Shown here: one piece after another, positions 1 to 10,239 of the stretch
Layout: the number at the start of each line of letters is the position of its first letter
Numbering within the stretch: the first letter of the stretch is position 1
DNA from: Agelaius tricolor
Taxonomy: Eukaryota; Chordata; Aves; Passeriformes; Icteridae
Reading direction: 5' to 3'
Length of the DNA: 64,000 nt
Assembly (NCBI GenBank): GCA_023055355.1
Contig: JALJCS010000004.1
Span: forward strand, 19,742,244-19,806,243
Notes under the pieces: model-generated
What the model saw: only the letters and a program-made list of their open reading frames with translations
Told to the model about the DNA's origin: nothing
The model's database searches: none
Translations under genes and position numbers: made by a program

Positions 1-2333
1 CCTTAAATTAGTTTTTACTCCATTATTTAAAATAAAAAAAAAAAAAATTTAAAGAAGAAAAAAGACAATAAACTGTCCTGGTGTTTGAAAAGCTAGGCTT
101 TTTACTCTAGGACACTTAGGACTTTTAAACAGAGATGTAATGCCTTGAATCTTCAAAGACTATCATAAATCTGTCATAGGGAGGGAGAGACATAAGAAAC
201 ATTGGAAATTGTTTTTTGGCTCTCTCCTTTGCAGAATTGCTTTAATTTTCTGAAGAGCTATCCCTGGGTAATTCATTTGTCAGCATGAGAGTTTTATTGT
301 TTTTTAATATATTGGTTTATTCTTATAAGAGATGGAGGAAAGCCATCTGGAGTACTTGTTTGTTGGCTGACAGTGCTGGTTGCAGCCATACAGTTCTGTA
401 CAGACAAGGAGTTGCAGAGAAAGTCCAAATGGCTTGTTTGATCCTCGTTTTTATGTTGCTCTAGTTTTGGCTGCCCTTCTGATTGCCCACGAGAAGGATG
501 GCCACAACATCACTATACTTTTTAAGACCATCTCGTTTTGTTTATAGAGCTCTTCAAACAGAAGGTCACTGTAGGTGTCTGCTCCAGCTGTTGCTCTGTT
601 CTTTCCCACTCACTGCATTTACACTCACAATATCCTTTTATTTATAGTTTCACCATTCTCCCAGCCTGGGACCATGACGGGGTCATTTGCCACTAGAGTT
701 GCTTTTATAGGTTGAAGGTTCAAAGGATGTTTTGTCCCTTTCATACACAGAACTGCAGCTTAGAAAGAGGGCAAGAAAAAGGGCAGTCCTTCCTCCTTTC
801 TTCTGTCATGGAGACAGATGTCCTCTAAAACTGCACACAAGATGCAGCACACATTTCAGGTCTGCTGTCAGTGTGCTTGCTGTTTCCTCAGACTTCATTA
901 CTTGAGTAGTGTAAGGTGGTCAAAACTTGCAGTTTGCAAAGAGCTTTGAGGGGCAAAGAGGAACAACTGGAAGGGAGCAAGTTTATCTCATCCTCTGCTC
1001 AAACAGGTGTTCTGATTTGTTGCAAATTGATCTGCTGGACCCAAAGCCAGCTTTCTGCATTCTTGCTCTCCCACAGGCGCTGGCCCAAGGCCTCTTCTTA
1101 GCGAATGAGCACAAATGGATGAGACAAAATTTCTGGGTAATAATTCAGCAAGTCTGATTCCTATTCAAGGCAATGCTCTCTGTCTTCTGTATGATAAAAT
1201 CAGAATACATGCCAGCAAGAGACATTTTGCCAAAAACCATGCACAATTTTTGCCATGAGTGTGCACCTGAATTCCTGCCACTTGCAGAGAGCCTGCAATC
1301 TGATACTCTATTGACATTTCCAAGCTTTGCCTGTCACTTTTTCAGCAAACTTCATCTGGATTTCAGGTTGCCCGTAAAACTTGAAAGCAGGTTTAGTAGC
1401 AAAAATTTACAATGTGAACATCTAGTTAGAGGAGACCTTATTGAGCCCTTTTAAAGGAGAGCCTTGCCTTTAAAAATGAGTAAATAAAGAGTTTCTACTT
1501 CTTTTCCTCATGAAACTACATTGAAAATATGAACAGCAATAAATCAACTGCTGAAAAAAATGGCAATGTAGAGCTGGGCTCCCCTCCTGCATAGAAATGA
1601 CATCGGAAAAATCACACACATTTCCCTTTCCCTTCTAATTGACCTTGTAAAATTTAAGCTATAGCCTCCCTAAAATGCCTTTCAGTGCTGCAAAATCCCA
1701 AGAAAGGTTCAGACTATGAGAGCGCAAATGTTAAAATTGTCAAGGAATTAAAAAAAAATAATACAGAAAATGCTGCATCCCGTCCATCCTTGTTTACCCC
1801 TCCTCTTGTGTAAAAAGATAAGTTCCACTTGTTAAAATGCTTATCTTATCCATCAAAATTATTTCAAACTGTTCTGCAAAGCTGTGCTTGTGTAGGGGAT
1901 CTGGCATCCACATTCATTTGTTTAACATATGCTGACAGTGTTCATCTATAAATATTATGATAACAAGGGGAAGAAGTCCTGTGCGTCTTATTTCTGAATT
2001 TGTTTTGTTTTACCTTACTGAAGGACTAAAGATCTTCTTAGAAGACCTAATGTTGTTTAGGTCATGTAAGAAAAGCTCCGTTGATTGAATCCTTCCTATA
2101 TTTGCCAGGCCATTTTCCTGAAAACAGCTGGGTAGAGTGAGAGTGTTATGCTTGTGTTGTATTATTTCTTAGAGTAAGAATGTTGAAACAATTGCTTGAT
2201 GTATGATGGACATTACTTAGCAAGACATCTGCTTGTTTCTCTCATTACTTATTACAGCTCCCCTCTCTTTCTCCGTAGATGAGAACTGAGGTTTTCTTGG
2301 CTGGTTGGTCTTTGGTTTTGGGTTTTTCTTTAG
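1..2333. other. Flanking/intronic DNA upstream of the first HSD17B3 exon match
   Basis: No exon, repeat family or RNA gene is recognised here. There is an A-rich tract at about 31-50 and otherwise ordinary AT-rich sequence. The first three HSD17B3 exons (human residues 1 to about 93, including the TGxxxGIG cofactor motif) should lie upstream of 2334. I looked for them and found no convincing match, so they are either before the window or lost. The segment just before 2334 is a usable polypyrimidine tract ending in TTTAG. Confidence 0.5.
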
Positions 2334-2447
2334 TTAAAGAGCTGGCCACAGATCAAAAGGTGAAGGTTATACAAGCTGATTTCACTAAAAATTCAGTGTA
2401 CAAGAACATTGAAAAAGATCTGAAGGACTTGGATACTGCTGTTCTGG
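2334..2447 (+). pseudogene. HSD17B3: HSD17B3 exon match, human residues about 93-128
   Basis: The segment is 114 bp, enters in phase 1 and leaves in phase 1, with no internal stop. It reads KELATDQK, then VKVIQADFTK, then NSVYKNIEKDLKDLDTAVL. Human HSD17B3 has VKIIQADFTK followed by DDIYEHIKEKLAGLEIGIL at this place, so the match is clear. The phase-1 acceptor (TTTCTTTAG before 2334) agrees with the human junction at codon 93. The expected exon end splits the next valine codon, which puts the junction after G2447. The genome has ATCAGT there, where GTCAGT would be a usable donor. Read through, the frame stops at TGA 2471-2473. Confidence 0.85.
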
Positions 2448-3667
2448 ATCAGTCATTAAGGTCTGTTAATTGACAAGTATTTTATGGCTGTGGTGTATTT
2501 AACAGACCATTGTATAAATGATGTGTTGCAACAACTTGTTAGCCAATGATTAAAATCAAATATACATAATGAGTCTGTGGCTCATTATCTGGTATGACTC
2601 ATGAAGCAACAGTGAAAAGATGGGGTTTTGGAAGGTATTTTTATATTTTAAAGAAAGTCAACCTTTTAATAGTGAAAGAAATGAAATAACAGCAACAATA
2701 CACAAACAGCTTTAGCAACAGTCTGTTTTTCTGTTTCCCAGAGACAGCATTCCTCAGTATCACTGACCTCAGTGAAAACAGGACTTAACACTAAACAGTG
2801 TTTCTCCTCACATGTAGTTGACAATCTTCTGGGTCTTGAAGAGAAGCACTTTGTTTAATTAGATGAACTATGCACTTTGTCTCGATTTGATTCTTAACAT
2901 TGTATTTTCCCTGACTAATTAGCAATGTTGGAATGCTTCATAATCCTCTTCCATGCCATTTCCTTAATGGGCCAAACATAGAAGAATTAGAATTATTCTG
3001 TAGATTTCATCTTCAAATGTAACAATGAGGAATGGTAATTCATTGAACAAGGCACAGATTTTGCCCCTGCTACAAGCAAGTATTAACTGTTCAGTTGGGT
3101 TGGAAATGAGCTGGGCCTGAAGAAGCATATTTTGATTTGGGTTTAATGCTTGGAAGAGCTTGAAAGAGAAGAAGAATGGTAGTTTTCAGCTAAACTGCAG
3201 GAAGCATCCAGTGATAGAGGGGAGAGTGCAGCTGACCTGGTTGGAACAGGGATTAGCAAACCTCCTGACTCCCTGCTGGCTTGTAGTGTAATGGGGTCCA
3301 GTCCATTCACAGCCACAGCTGAAAATATTGGGTTCTTGTTAGCGTTATTAAAACTTAGTTTCTTTGAGACACATTGCTTAAGTATGTGGAAATAGACAAA
3401 CAAACAAACAAAATTAAAAAAAAAAAGAAAAGAAAGAAAAAAAAAGAAAGAAAAAAGAAACCTCATTTAAATGCTGTTTACTTTGTGGGGGAATTAATTT
3501 ACGGCGGTTGAATTGAGTGACAGGATTAAGGATGTGATCAAGTACTCCATTGCCTTATTGTTATTTGCCTCTATATCACTTGCAATGAAAAGGCCAGAAT
3601 TTCTAAGTGTGTATCTTCCTAGCACCTCTCTCAGGATTCATTCAGTTTTTGTGTCATCTTCTCTTTC
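2448..3667. other. Intron-like sequence between HSD17B3 exon matches
   Basis: No repeat or coding match is seen. The segment holds an A/G-rich run from about 3395 to 3460, with an AAAC series passing into AAAG-type units. That run produces spurious Lys- or Phe-rich ORFs. Confidence 0.4.
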
Positions 3668-3777
3668 AAATCTGAGAATTTCAGGCAGGCTGCTTCCGTC
3701 AAACTCTTGCTTAAGGAGTTTACTGTTTTGTTTCTTCCTGCTGGACCTTGTCAACTGCAATATTATTTCTGTTCCAG
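3668..3777 (+). pseudogene. HSD17B3: Degenerate HSD17B3 exon trace, human residues about 130-161
   Basis: In one frame the segment reads LLPS at 3690-3701 and DLVNCNIISV at 3744-3773. Human HSD17B3 has LLPS and then SLIHCNITSV. The spacing is about four codons longer than in human, and the sequence between does not match. The expected N-terminal part (NNVGMLPN) is at best a weak match to SNLRISGR. A possible donor, GTAGAT, begins at 3778. The order between the clear exons supports the call, but the match is short, and an alignment to another bird's gene would settle it. Confidence 0.42.
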
Positions 3778-6392
3778 GTAGATATATGACTCCGTCCTAT
3801 CTGTTCTGGGGCTGTAATGTATTTCATTAAAAAGTACATTAGTAACTTTTCTATGTATTATAATTTAATTCAGTGATTTTCAGCAGGACAGTCAGTGTTA
3901 ATTTAAGGAACTCACCTGTTTCTATTACCTGTGAAATATTTTGATCAGAACTGACTGGAAAATTCTTAACACAATTTCTCAGTTGAAACACATCCTTGCA
4001 CTACAGATGAAACAGCTAAAACATTTCACAAATCATTTTTGTTTTGGTATGCAGGGAGATTTCCATCAGAATTAAAATTTTCAGACAGGTAAATCTGTAG
4101 TTTGAATTTTAGCACTGTACATTTTTTTGGTCACAATTATCTTTTGCCAACATGTTTTTGTATCAATGCAGGACAGAAACTCCAGAAACTGTCTCCTGAT
4201 TCTGTATTGTTACCCCTTAGTGCTAATTTTGGTTGGCTCCTTCCCCTCCAAGAACATTTAGTATTTCATGCTTTTCAACTCTGATTAAGATTTGTATTGC
4301 TCTGCTGTATGCAAGCAGCATGTTAACATGAACACGAGCAGAAGATCTCAACCTTGACTTCCATGCCTTTCACGTCTTTCTAAAAATGACATGAAAATTA
4401 ACAGCAGATGTTTGTCCCTCTCTGGCTTTCAAAATTTACATCCCAAATTTGTACTGCTGCCTAATGACTTAAGATAATAAATCATGTAATACCAGTAAGT
4501 GGGAGCAAATTCTATAAGTAGCTTTGTGACATTTCTGCTCCCAGGATATAGGATATATTCTATTTCTGTGTCAAAAGAACAGAAATATCTGCAATATCTG
4601 AATGCTATATATATGTGCCATTCTGTGCCCTCTTGATCTGGATACAGGAGGTTTTTCTTTTTGTCATTTCCCACGTTACCTATATCTCAGAATCAACCTC
4701 TTTTGTTTTTGCAGTGCCTGGGCATTGCTTACCCCACTGCTGCAACCACATCCTTTTCAGTGTTCCATGAATATTCACTTTCCTCCAAATTACAGAGAAG
4801 AAAGTATTCTCCTAACCAACATTCCTCATGGTTAGGTCCAAATAATCTTTAAATCTTTTTGGATTTCCTTTCTCCTCCCTGTCTGGATTCCTGCTAGATC
4901 CCGTTTACCATTTCTCCCAGTGTAATGCCTGAGGTCCACGTATCCTGGCTCCCACGGATGTCAGTGGGATTTTCAGCACTGCAAAGGAAGGACATTTTCC
5001 CATGTTTATTTGGAAATTCCTCTTCATCCAAGCTGATGTGACTGACTGTGTTTTCAGACTTTGTCAACCCCACACTGCTCCTACTATCCTCTTGAGCATG
5101 ATGACCCTACTGAAAAAAATATCAGGAAATAACAAATATTCAATTAAACTGTGCCATTAACTTGCAACCTTTACAAGTTAGGTCACACTGCTGTCCTGAC
5201 ACAATTCATAATGTAAGTATGACTTCTTCCTGGTACTTAGGTTTCCTATCAATAGTACCCTTCAAAAGCACAAAGAAAAGCTGATTTCTTATATGAAAAA
5301 TGCATCTAATTTCACTTTAAAAATCAGATTCATGATTAAGTCTATTGCTAAAATAAGAATGAAAAAATAATAAAATAATTAGCACTAAAAAAGATCCTAA
5401 AACTCTTTCTGGTTGCAGGAAGAAAATTATATATTTTCCTGATTTTCTGCAATTTCTGATCCAGCTAGAGGCAGAACTGAGAATGCAAAAAGAACATGGA
5501 GTTGACTTTCTCCTTGCAGTTATGATTCCATGTTGAAGAATTATGAAATTCAGAAACTGTTGAAAAGCTTTGGACAAACATAAGACTCTCACTGCTTAGA
5601 AGGCTAACTTTTGGAATTTTTTGACAACTCGGATGATTTTCAGGCCACAAGCATTTCTAAAATATTTTCCAAAATGTTGAATGTGCCATATTTTAGCTAT
5701 TTGAGCTGTATATATATAGCTCGATCAAGTGAAAAAACTTGTTATTAAAATAAAATCAGTTCAAAAATGCTGTCAGGAAGATGGGGAATGGAAAGAATTC
5801 TTAAAATACTTGTCATATAGTTGACAAGAATTGTTTTGAAACAGATGCAAGCAAAGTATTTTTTCTATAACTTTGAACTGTGTTAAGCTTCTACCTTCAA
5901 TGCCTTTGGTGGTAGTTAGGTTTTTCATTAACTTCTGAACTTCACAGTCAATCAATCAGTAAGATATCTTCTACTTCTGTTATTGCTGTATGATTATATG
6001 TATAGGAACTCCCACAAATTGTCAGTCAATTGTAGAACAGAGCAGAAAACAAAATATGTATCTGTCCCCAGTTAAAAATGTGTGGCAGAAATAGAATAGG
6101 ATGTGATGGGCCTAATAAAGCAAGAAACAGCATTTGAATATATTATCTATTCTTCTAAGAATGGTAGTTTGGGTTGGAATAATGCTTTTCAAGCTCTGGA
6201 AATACCCATATTACTAATCAGAGACATTAATTCAGCTCTGCGATTTAGGATCTCTGTCCTCTTTTTGTACTATGTGTATTTTAGACGTGGGGTCCTTAAA
6301 CTAGAAGTTTGGCTTTTTGGGTGGATTTTCTAGAAAATATTGTTAAATACTGCACTTTAGAGGCCAGTACTTTAGAGGCTTTTAGTTTTGGC

Positions 6393-6445
6393 AAAAAAAA
6401 AAAAAAAATTCTTGTTTAATTTTTGTTTTGTTTTGTTTTGTTTTT
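6393..6445. repeat. A-run followed by (TTTTG)n microsatellite
   Basis: A 16-base A homopolymer at 6393-6408 is followed within 15 bases by about five TTTTG units at 6421-6445. This is simple-sequence DNA with no sign of function. Confidence 0.85.
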
Positions 6446-7265
6446 CCTTGTTGTTGCTGAATGCATTGGGTTTTAGTGATGCGTACAGGGAGTTGTGAAT
6501 GGGGAAGCTAAACCAACAGATCCATGCAGCAGGAAAAAGAATGTGCTGGCTAAAGAGCAAAGGGGATCTGCCAATTACTTAGGAGAATAAAATCTTTCCT
6601 CTGATGACAGACTTTTCTCTCTGTTAGATGTACAATTGCATGTACAACGTTCCCATGGTTCTGATTGTGGCAGGCATTCAATTTTCACTCATGACATTAC
6701 TCCTGTCTGGTTTAAACCAAACTAAACTGTAAAAAGGGGGTCTTTTGAAGGCACATTTGACAGTATAATAGGAGACCTATGCCTTCTGGGGAAAAAAATG
6801 TTTTCTGCTCATGCAGAAATATACTACTATACTTTTACTATAATCCTGTAAACTGTAAACAGAATGTAACTGTTTAAATTAAATTTCAGTCAGAAAGTTC
6901 TAATTTTGAATCTGTCCTCTGGTTCGAGTACTTTCCCTTGTCCATTATATACAATGTACTCAGCTACTAAGGTAAATCTTTCACATTGCTTTATGAAGAA
7001 ATCCCCATTAAGTGTTTATCAAAGCATTATATCAGTATAAAAAATGATCAGAATATAAATAGAATTGCTCCATTGAAATAATGAAGTAATGTAAATTAGC
7101 AATACCTGACAACCAAAAATGAGTGAAACACTGTAAATGAAGTCAGCTCAGGGTATGTCTGATCCTTGGAATGATTTTGCCTTTGATTAAATAGTATTAA
7201 ACCAGTGCTCACAATTTGTCTTCATTCTGGAAAGTGATGAATTTTACTACGCTCATTTATCTAAA

Positions 7266-7312
7266 TTTTAAATTGTAGATACACAATTGTTGTTTATTTT
7301 AAATTGTAGATA
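7266..7312. repeat. Partial 31-bp-period tandem duplication
   Basis: The 16-mer TTTTAAATTGTAGATA occurs at 7266-7281 and again at 7297-7312, an offset of 31 bp. The intervening 15 bases are not clearly repeated after the second copy. It lies inside the HSD17B3 intron-like region. Confidence 0.8.
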
Positions 7313-7969
7313 AACAAAAGTGCTAGGTTTTTCTTATGGAACCAAGAATAAAATTTCTGGTAGGTGACTGGTGAGTTGCCTAACTTCATAGATTTCACCT
7401 AAATTTTTGCTCTGAATTTGAATTCATGAACTCACAGAAGTGAGGAATGAATGATTTTGAGTAAAACTCCAAAAGTAACTTGATCAACTCAGGTTTCCTT
7501 CAAATGAAAAATTCTAATGATATTTTCTTAAATGTAGCTAAAGTTTAGATTGGCCAAAATAAAAAAGAGCTATTCTTGGTAAGAAAATATAGTTTTCTAG
7601 TTCCTTTTTCTCCTTTTATATAAAACCCTCATTGCTCAAAATTTGAACTTCATTCAAACCAGATAATTTTAGATCCTTAAAAATGTTTACTTAACATGAT
7701 TTCCAAATGATATGGTACATTAGTAATGTTATGTTGTCGACTTGTCTTTTTTCATTCTCAAGTATCTTTTAACTTTGGGGTTTCTTTTGTTTTGGCTTGG
7801 TGTTTGTTTTCATTAGCTCTTTTGTAACATTTTTTTTTAGTCCTCTGGAGGGAAATTATTTTACTTGTCAGCATTATATCATGCAATATCATGACAGTGT
7901 TGGTGTTACAATTTTAAGACTATCAAATGATGGGTTTGGAAAACAGTCTTTTTTTTTTTTTTTTTCTTT

Positions 7970-8020
7970 ATTAGGACTTTTATATTTTTCATTACAGAGG
8001 AGCTATTCAACCTCATCAAG
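7970..8020 (+). pseudogene. HSD17B3: Very degenerate trace of the HSD17B3 catalytic exon (human about 187-202)
   Basis: After a T-rich acceptor-like tract ending TTATTAG at 7974, one frame reads GLLYFSLQ and then SYSTSS, with TAT at 8004-8006. Human HSD17B3 has GIALFP followed by MYSASK, where Tyr and Lys are the catalytic pair of short-chain dehydrogenases. Tyr-Ser-x-Ser is kept, the spacing is two codons short, and the lysine is not in frame. The expected phase-0 donor after the Lys codon is not intact (AAG is followed by TGTCTG). The position between flanking exon matches is the main support, and a chance match cannot be excluded. Confidence 0.33.
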
Positions 8021-8646
8021 TGTCTGACTATTTCTCAAAGATCTAACTCCTAAAATCTCTCTTGAAAGAAACTCAAATTTGCACAAAGTTAGTATGTGCA
8101 TACTCTTCATGCTGTGGAGAAAAACTTAAATAAATCTAAAAGATTGAAGCTAAAACTTTTCTTCAAATTCAGAAACACTTGACTTTGAAACATTTACCTG
8201 CAGGTTATGCTACTAGGTAAATACTGAAGGCACGAGTTTCATTTTGTTCCACTTTTCATTGCAAAAGAAACAACAAGTGCAAGTGTCTGACTGGCACAGT
8301 AGGGATCATCCAGAGCACAGAGCCACATGAAACAATAGCTAGAATAAGTGGGACTCTACTTTTTCATAAAAGTGTCTAAGCTTCCAGTGCAGTCTGCAGT
8401 AACACTTGTTGGATGTCCAGCTCAGGACAGTGCCAGGTTCCATCTTTTCTGGTGCAGAGAAAGAGTCAGCCTCGCCCAGGTGCACCAGCAGAAACTGTAT
8501 CTTGAAAACTTCATTTTTGTGTTTTCCACCAATGCCCTGGGCCTTAGATTGTACAATGTTAGGCCTTTTGTGTTAAGGACATGTTTACACTTACTTCTGA
8601 GGATAGTGAAAGCACTGAGCTTCCTATACTAATTTTGGTTTTGTTT

Positions 8647-8708
8647 GGTTTGGTTATATTCTATCTAGGCTTTTATTGGTTTGGTTATATTCTATCTAGG
8701 CTTTTATT
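8647..8708. repeat. Perfect 31-bp tandem duplication spanning an HSD17B3 splice acceptor
   Basis: Two identical 31-bp units occupy 8647-8677 and 8678-8708. Each ends with TCTATCTAG followed by GCTTTTATT, which is the 3' splice site and first nine bases of the exon at 8700. The acceptor is therefore present twice, with AG at 8667-8668 and at 8698-8699. Absence of any difference between the copies suggests a recent event. Confidence 0.95.
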
Positions 8709-8744
8709 ATTCTACAACCACTGCAAGCAGAGTATAAGGCAAAG
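8700..8744 (+). pseudogene. HSD17B3: HSD17B3 exon match, human residues 203-219
   Basis: This is a 45-bp segment in phase 0 at both ends, flanked by CTAG upstream and a good donor, GTAAAT, at 8745. It reads AFIILQP followed by LQAEYKAK. The human exon begins at Ala203 with AFVCAFSKA and continues LQEEYKAK, so both ends coincide with the known exon limits. It is two codons shorter than human, lost in the middle. Substrate-side residues known to matter in human disease alleles (V205, F208) fall in the altered part. The acceptor is duplicated 31 bp upstream. Confidence 0.82.
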
Positions 8745-9062
8745 GTAAATATCATACAGGTGTTGCTGCATCTTGCCATATTAGCCTTCATTTTAGCAAA
8801 TTCTTCAAGAATATTTGAGATGTCTAAATCTGTGTTGTGTAGCTGTCCTCAGTGAACTGCTGGGTGACTCTGCAAGATTTCTGTCTCCCTCTATACACAG
8901 CTTTTTTCCTTATTTCACCATAGTACTGTCACTGATTCCATATAGTGCCCTAATCCATTGCAAACATCGGTCAAAATATGTCAGATGCTATGGGAATCTG
9001 CAGAGTGCCTTATGTAATTATATGGCATTACACTGTTGTCATAATTTTTTTTTTTATTTTAG

Positions 9063-9229
9063 ATAGTGATTCCTTATGGTGTTTCTGCTCCAATGACAAT
9101 GTACCGAAACCCTGGTGTTATTACAAAGACAGCAGAAGAGTTTCTTAGTGAATCACTGGAGTATGTCACCTTTGGAGATGAGATTTTTGGATGTTTCACC
9201 CATGAAATTTTGATTGAATTTTGTTGTGT
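9063..9229 (+). pseudogene. HSD17B3: HSD17B3 exon match, human residues about 225-273
   Basis: An uninterrupted frame reads IVIPYGVSAPMTMY, then NPGVITKTAEEF, then ESLEYVTFGDE and GCFTHEIL. Human HSD17B3 has VLTPYAVSTAMTKY, NVITKTADEF, ESLNYVTIGGE and GCLAHEIL, so this is the best-kept exon. The proline-tyrosine and following loop contribute to cofactor binding in this family. At the 5' side a T-rich tract ends in TTTTAG at 9062, and GTCATAATT (Val-Ile-Ile) at 9038-9046 may be the original exon start, cut off by the T-run. No GT follows HEIL directly. The next reasonable donor is GTAAAT at 9230, and without splicing the frame stops at TAA 9231-9233. Confidence 0.88.
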
Positions 9230-9233
9230 GTAA

Positions 9234-10239
9234 ATGTCTTCCAAAGACTCCAGCCAAGTCCGTCTGGGCTCAGCCTGCTCTTTTCACTTTTTCGTAGACC
9301 TCAGATATCAAATGAGAAAGTGGCAATGGGTTGCTACAGCTAATATGGCACCAGTAAAATATGAAGAGAGGAATACACAAGTAAAGCATAGTGGTTACAG
9401 CATAGTATGATTTTCTCTGCTTATGAGCCTTGAGTGAGCTCAGTTTCATGTCTGGTTAGTCTTTATCCTCTCTCCAGCTGCCTGTTTTCATGACCTTGCT
9501 AAGGAATTTTCCAAGACATCTACTCCTTCAGAAAAATTGGCCAGCAATATCAAACGTTTTTAGTGGGGGAGAGGAAAGACATAAAACCTGAATGTACTAT
9601 CACAAAGACATCATTTTCTTGGATACCATGCTAACAAAATAGAGCAAATATTTATACACAACAGCTGTTAATGATGAGCATTAAATGAAAGTATAAGAAA
9701 GGCAGTAGATTTGCTGAAAGCAGAGGAATTAACATTTTCCTCTAAGAGAAATGTGGTTACTGAAGCCTGAAGTAAAAGCTTTTGTGGGCCTTATATAGGC
9801 TCTAAGAAATTTATATTACCATTTTAACATAATCTTAAAGGTCACCAATAATTATACTTATTTGATATTTATGAATAAAATGATAATTTGCTTTATTTCC
9901 ATCTTTTTCACAGTGTATTTTCATGCTTTCAGTGAGTGTTTTGTGTCTTTGGTTTCTTTGGAAATTTGCAAGAAGATAAAAAGAAATCTCAGAATGTAAA
10001 GTACACGCTGGGCTTTGGGAAGCCCTCAATGACAAAAAAAAATTATTTCTTTCCAGAGCCTGTGAGTAGCTCTGCAATATCCAATATGGGATGTAAGAGG
10101 CAGCAACAGGGATGCACAGTAATTCTACACTGCTGAATTAATCCAGAGGACAAGTGTTTTGACTGGATGGCTGTCAAATCAAACTGGGTGCTATTAAAAG
10201 GTATTTCAGGGACAATGAAATCACCAGGCATAGTCATTG
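9234..10239. other. Noncoding sequence downstream of the last HSD17B3 match
   Basis: The terminal HSD17B3 exon (human residues 274-310) would be expected here, but I found no convincing match. An acceptor-like CTTTTTCACAG near 9914 is followed by a frame that does not align with the expected C-terminus. No repeat family is recognised before the CR1 at 10.24 kb. Confidence 0.4.

Larger units (their letters stand above)
3778..7969. other. Intron-like sequence with homopolymer runs
   Basis: No intact exon is recognised. There is an A-run at about 6393-6408, a (TTTTG)n microsatellite at 6421-6445, a near-duplicate 31-bp unit at 7266-7312, and a T-run at 7949-7965. The sequence at 7885-7944 loosely resembles human residues 163-181 in one frame but carries an in-frame TAA at 7915, and I do not count it as an exon. 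Confidence 0.4.
2334..9229 (+). pseudogene. HSD17B3: HSD17B3 (17-beta-hydroxysteroid dehydrogenase 3), decayed intron-containing copy
   Basis: HSD17B3 is an ER-bound short-chain dehydrogenase that reduces androstenedione to testosterone with NADPH, mainly in testis. Exon-sized segments matching human residues about 93-128, 202-219 and 225-273 occur in order on this strand, with weaker traces of residues about 137-161 and 187-202 between them. Introns are retained, so this is not a retrocopy. The QADFTK and ITKTAEEF motifs favour HSD17B3 over its paralogue HSD17B12. Evidence against function: the donor after 2447 is AT instead of GT; the exon at 8700 is two codons shorter than the human one; the catalytic YxxxK exon is barely recognisable; T-runs sit in or against coding segments; residues 1-93 and 274-310 were not found. 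A highly diverged working gene is possible but less likely. Human residue numbers are from memory of the protein. Confidence 0.72.

Noticed and set aside
320..390. GATGGAGGAAAGCC resembling the GDGIGKA cofactor motif of HSD17B3
   Set aside because: The flanking codons do not match and the exon limits do not fit.
4690..4835. Possible HSD17B3 exon after a TTTTTGCAG acceptor, reading GIAYPTAATT and later EYSLSSKLQ
   Set aside because: Resemblance to GIALFP and YSASK is loose and the spacing is wrong. The trace at 7970-8020 sits better in relation to the next exon.
9914..10010. Possible terminal HSD17B3 exon after CTTTTTCACAG
   Set aside because: No frame aligns with the expected C-terminal IPAW...YLKLN-type sequence. 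Only the splice-like motif is present.
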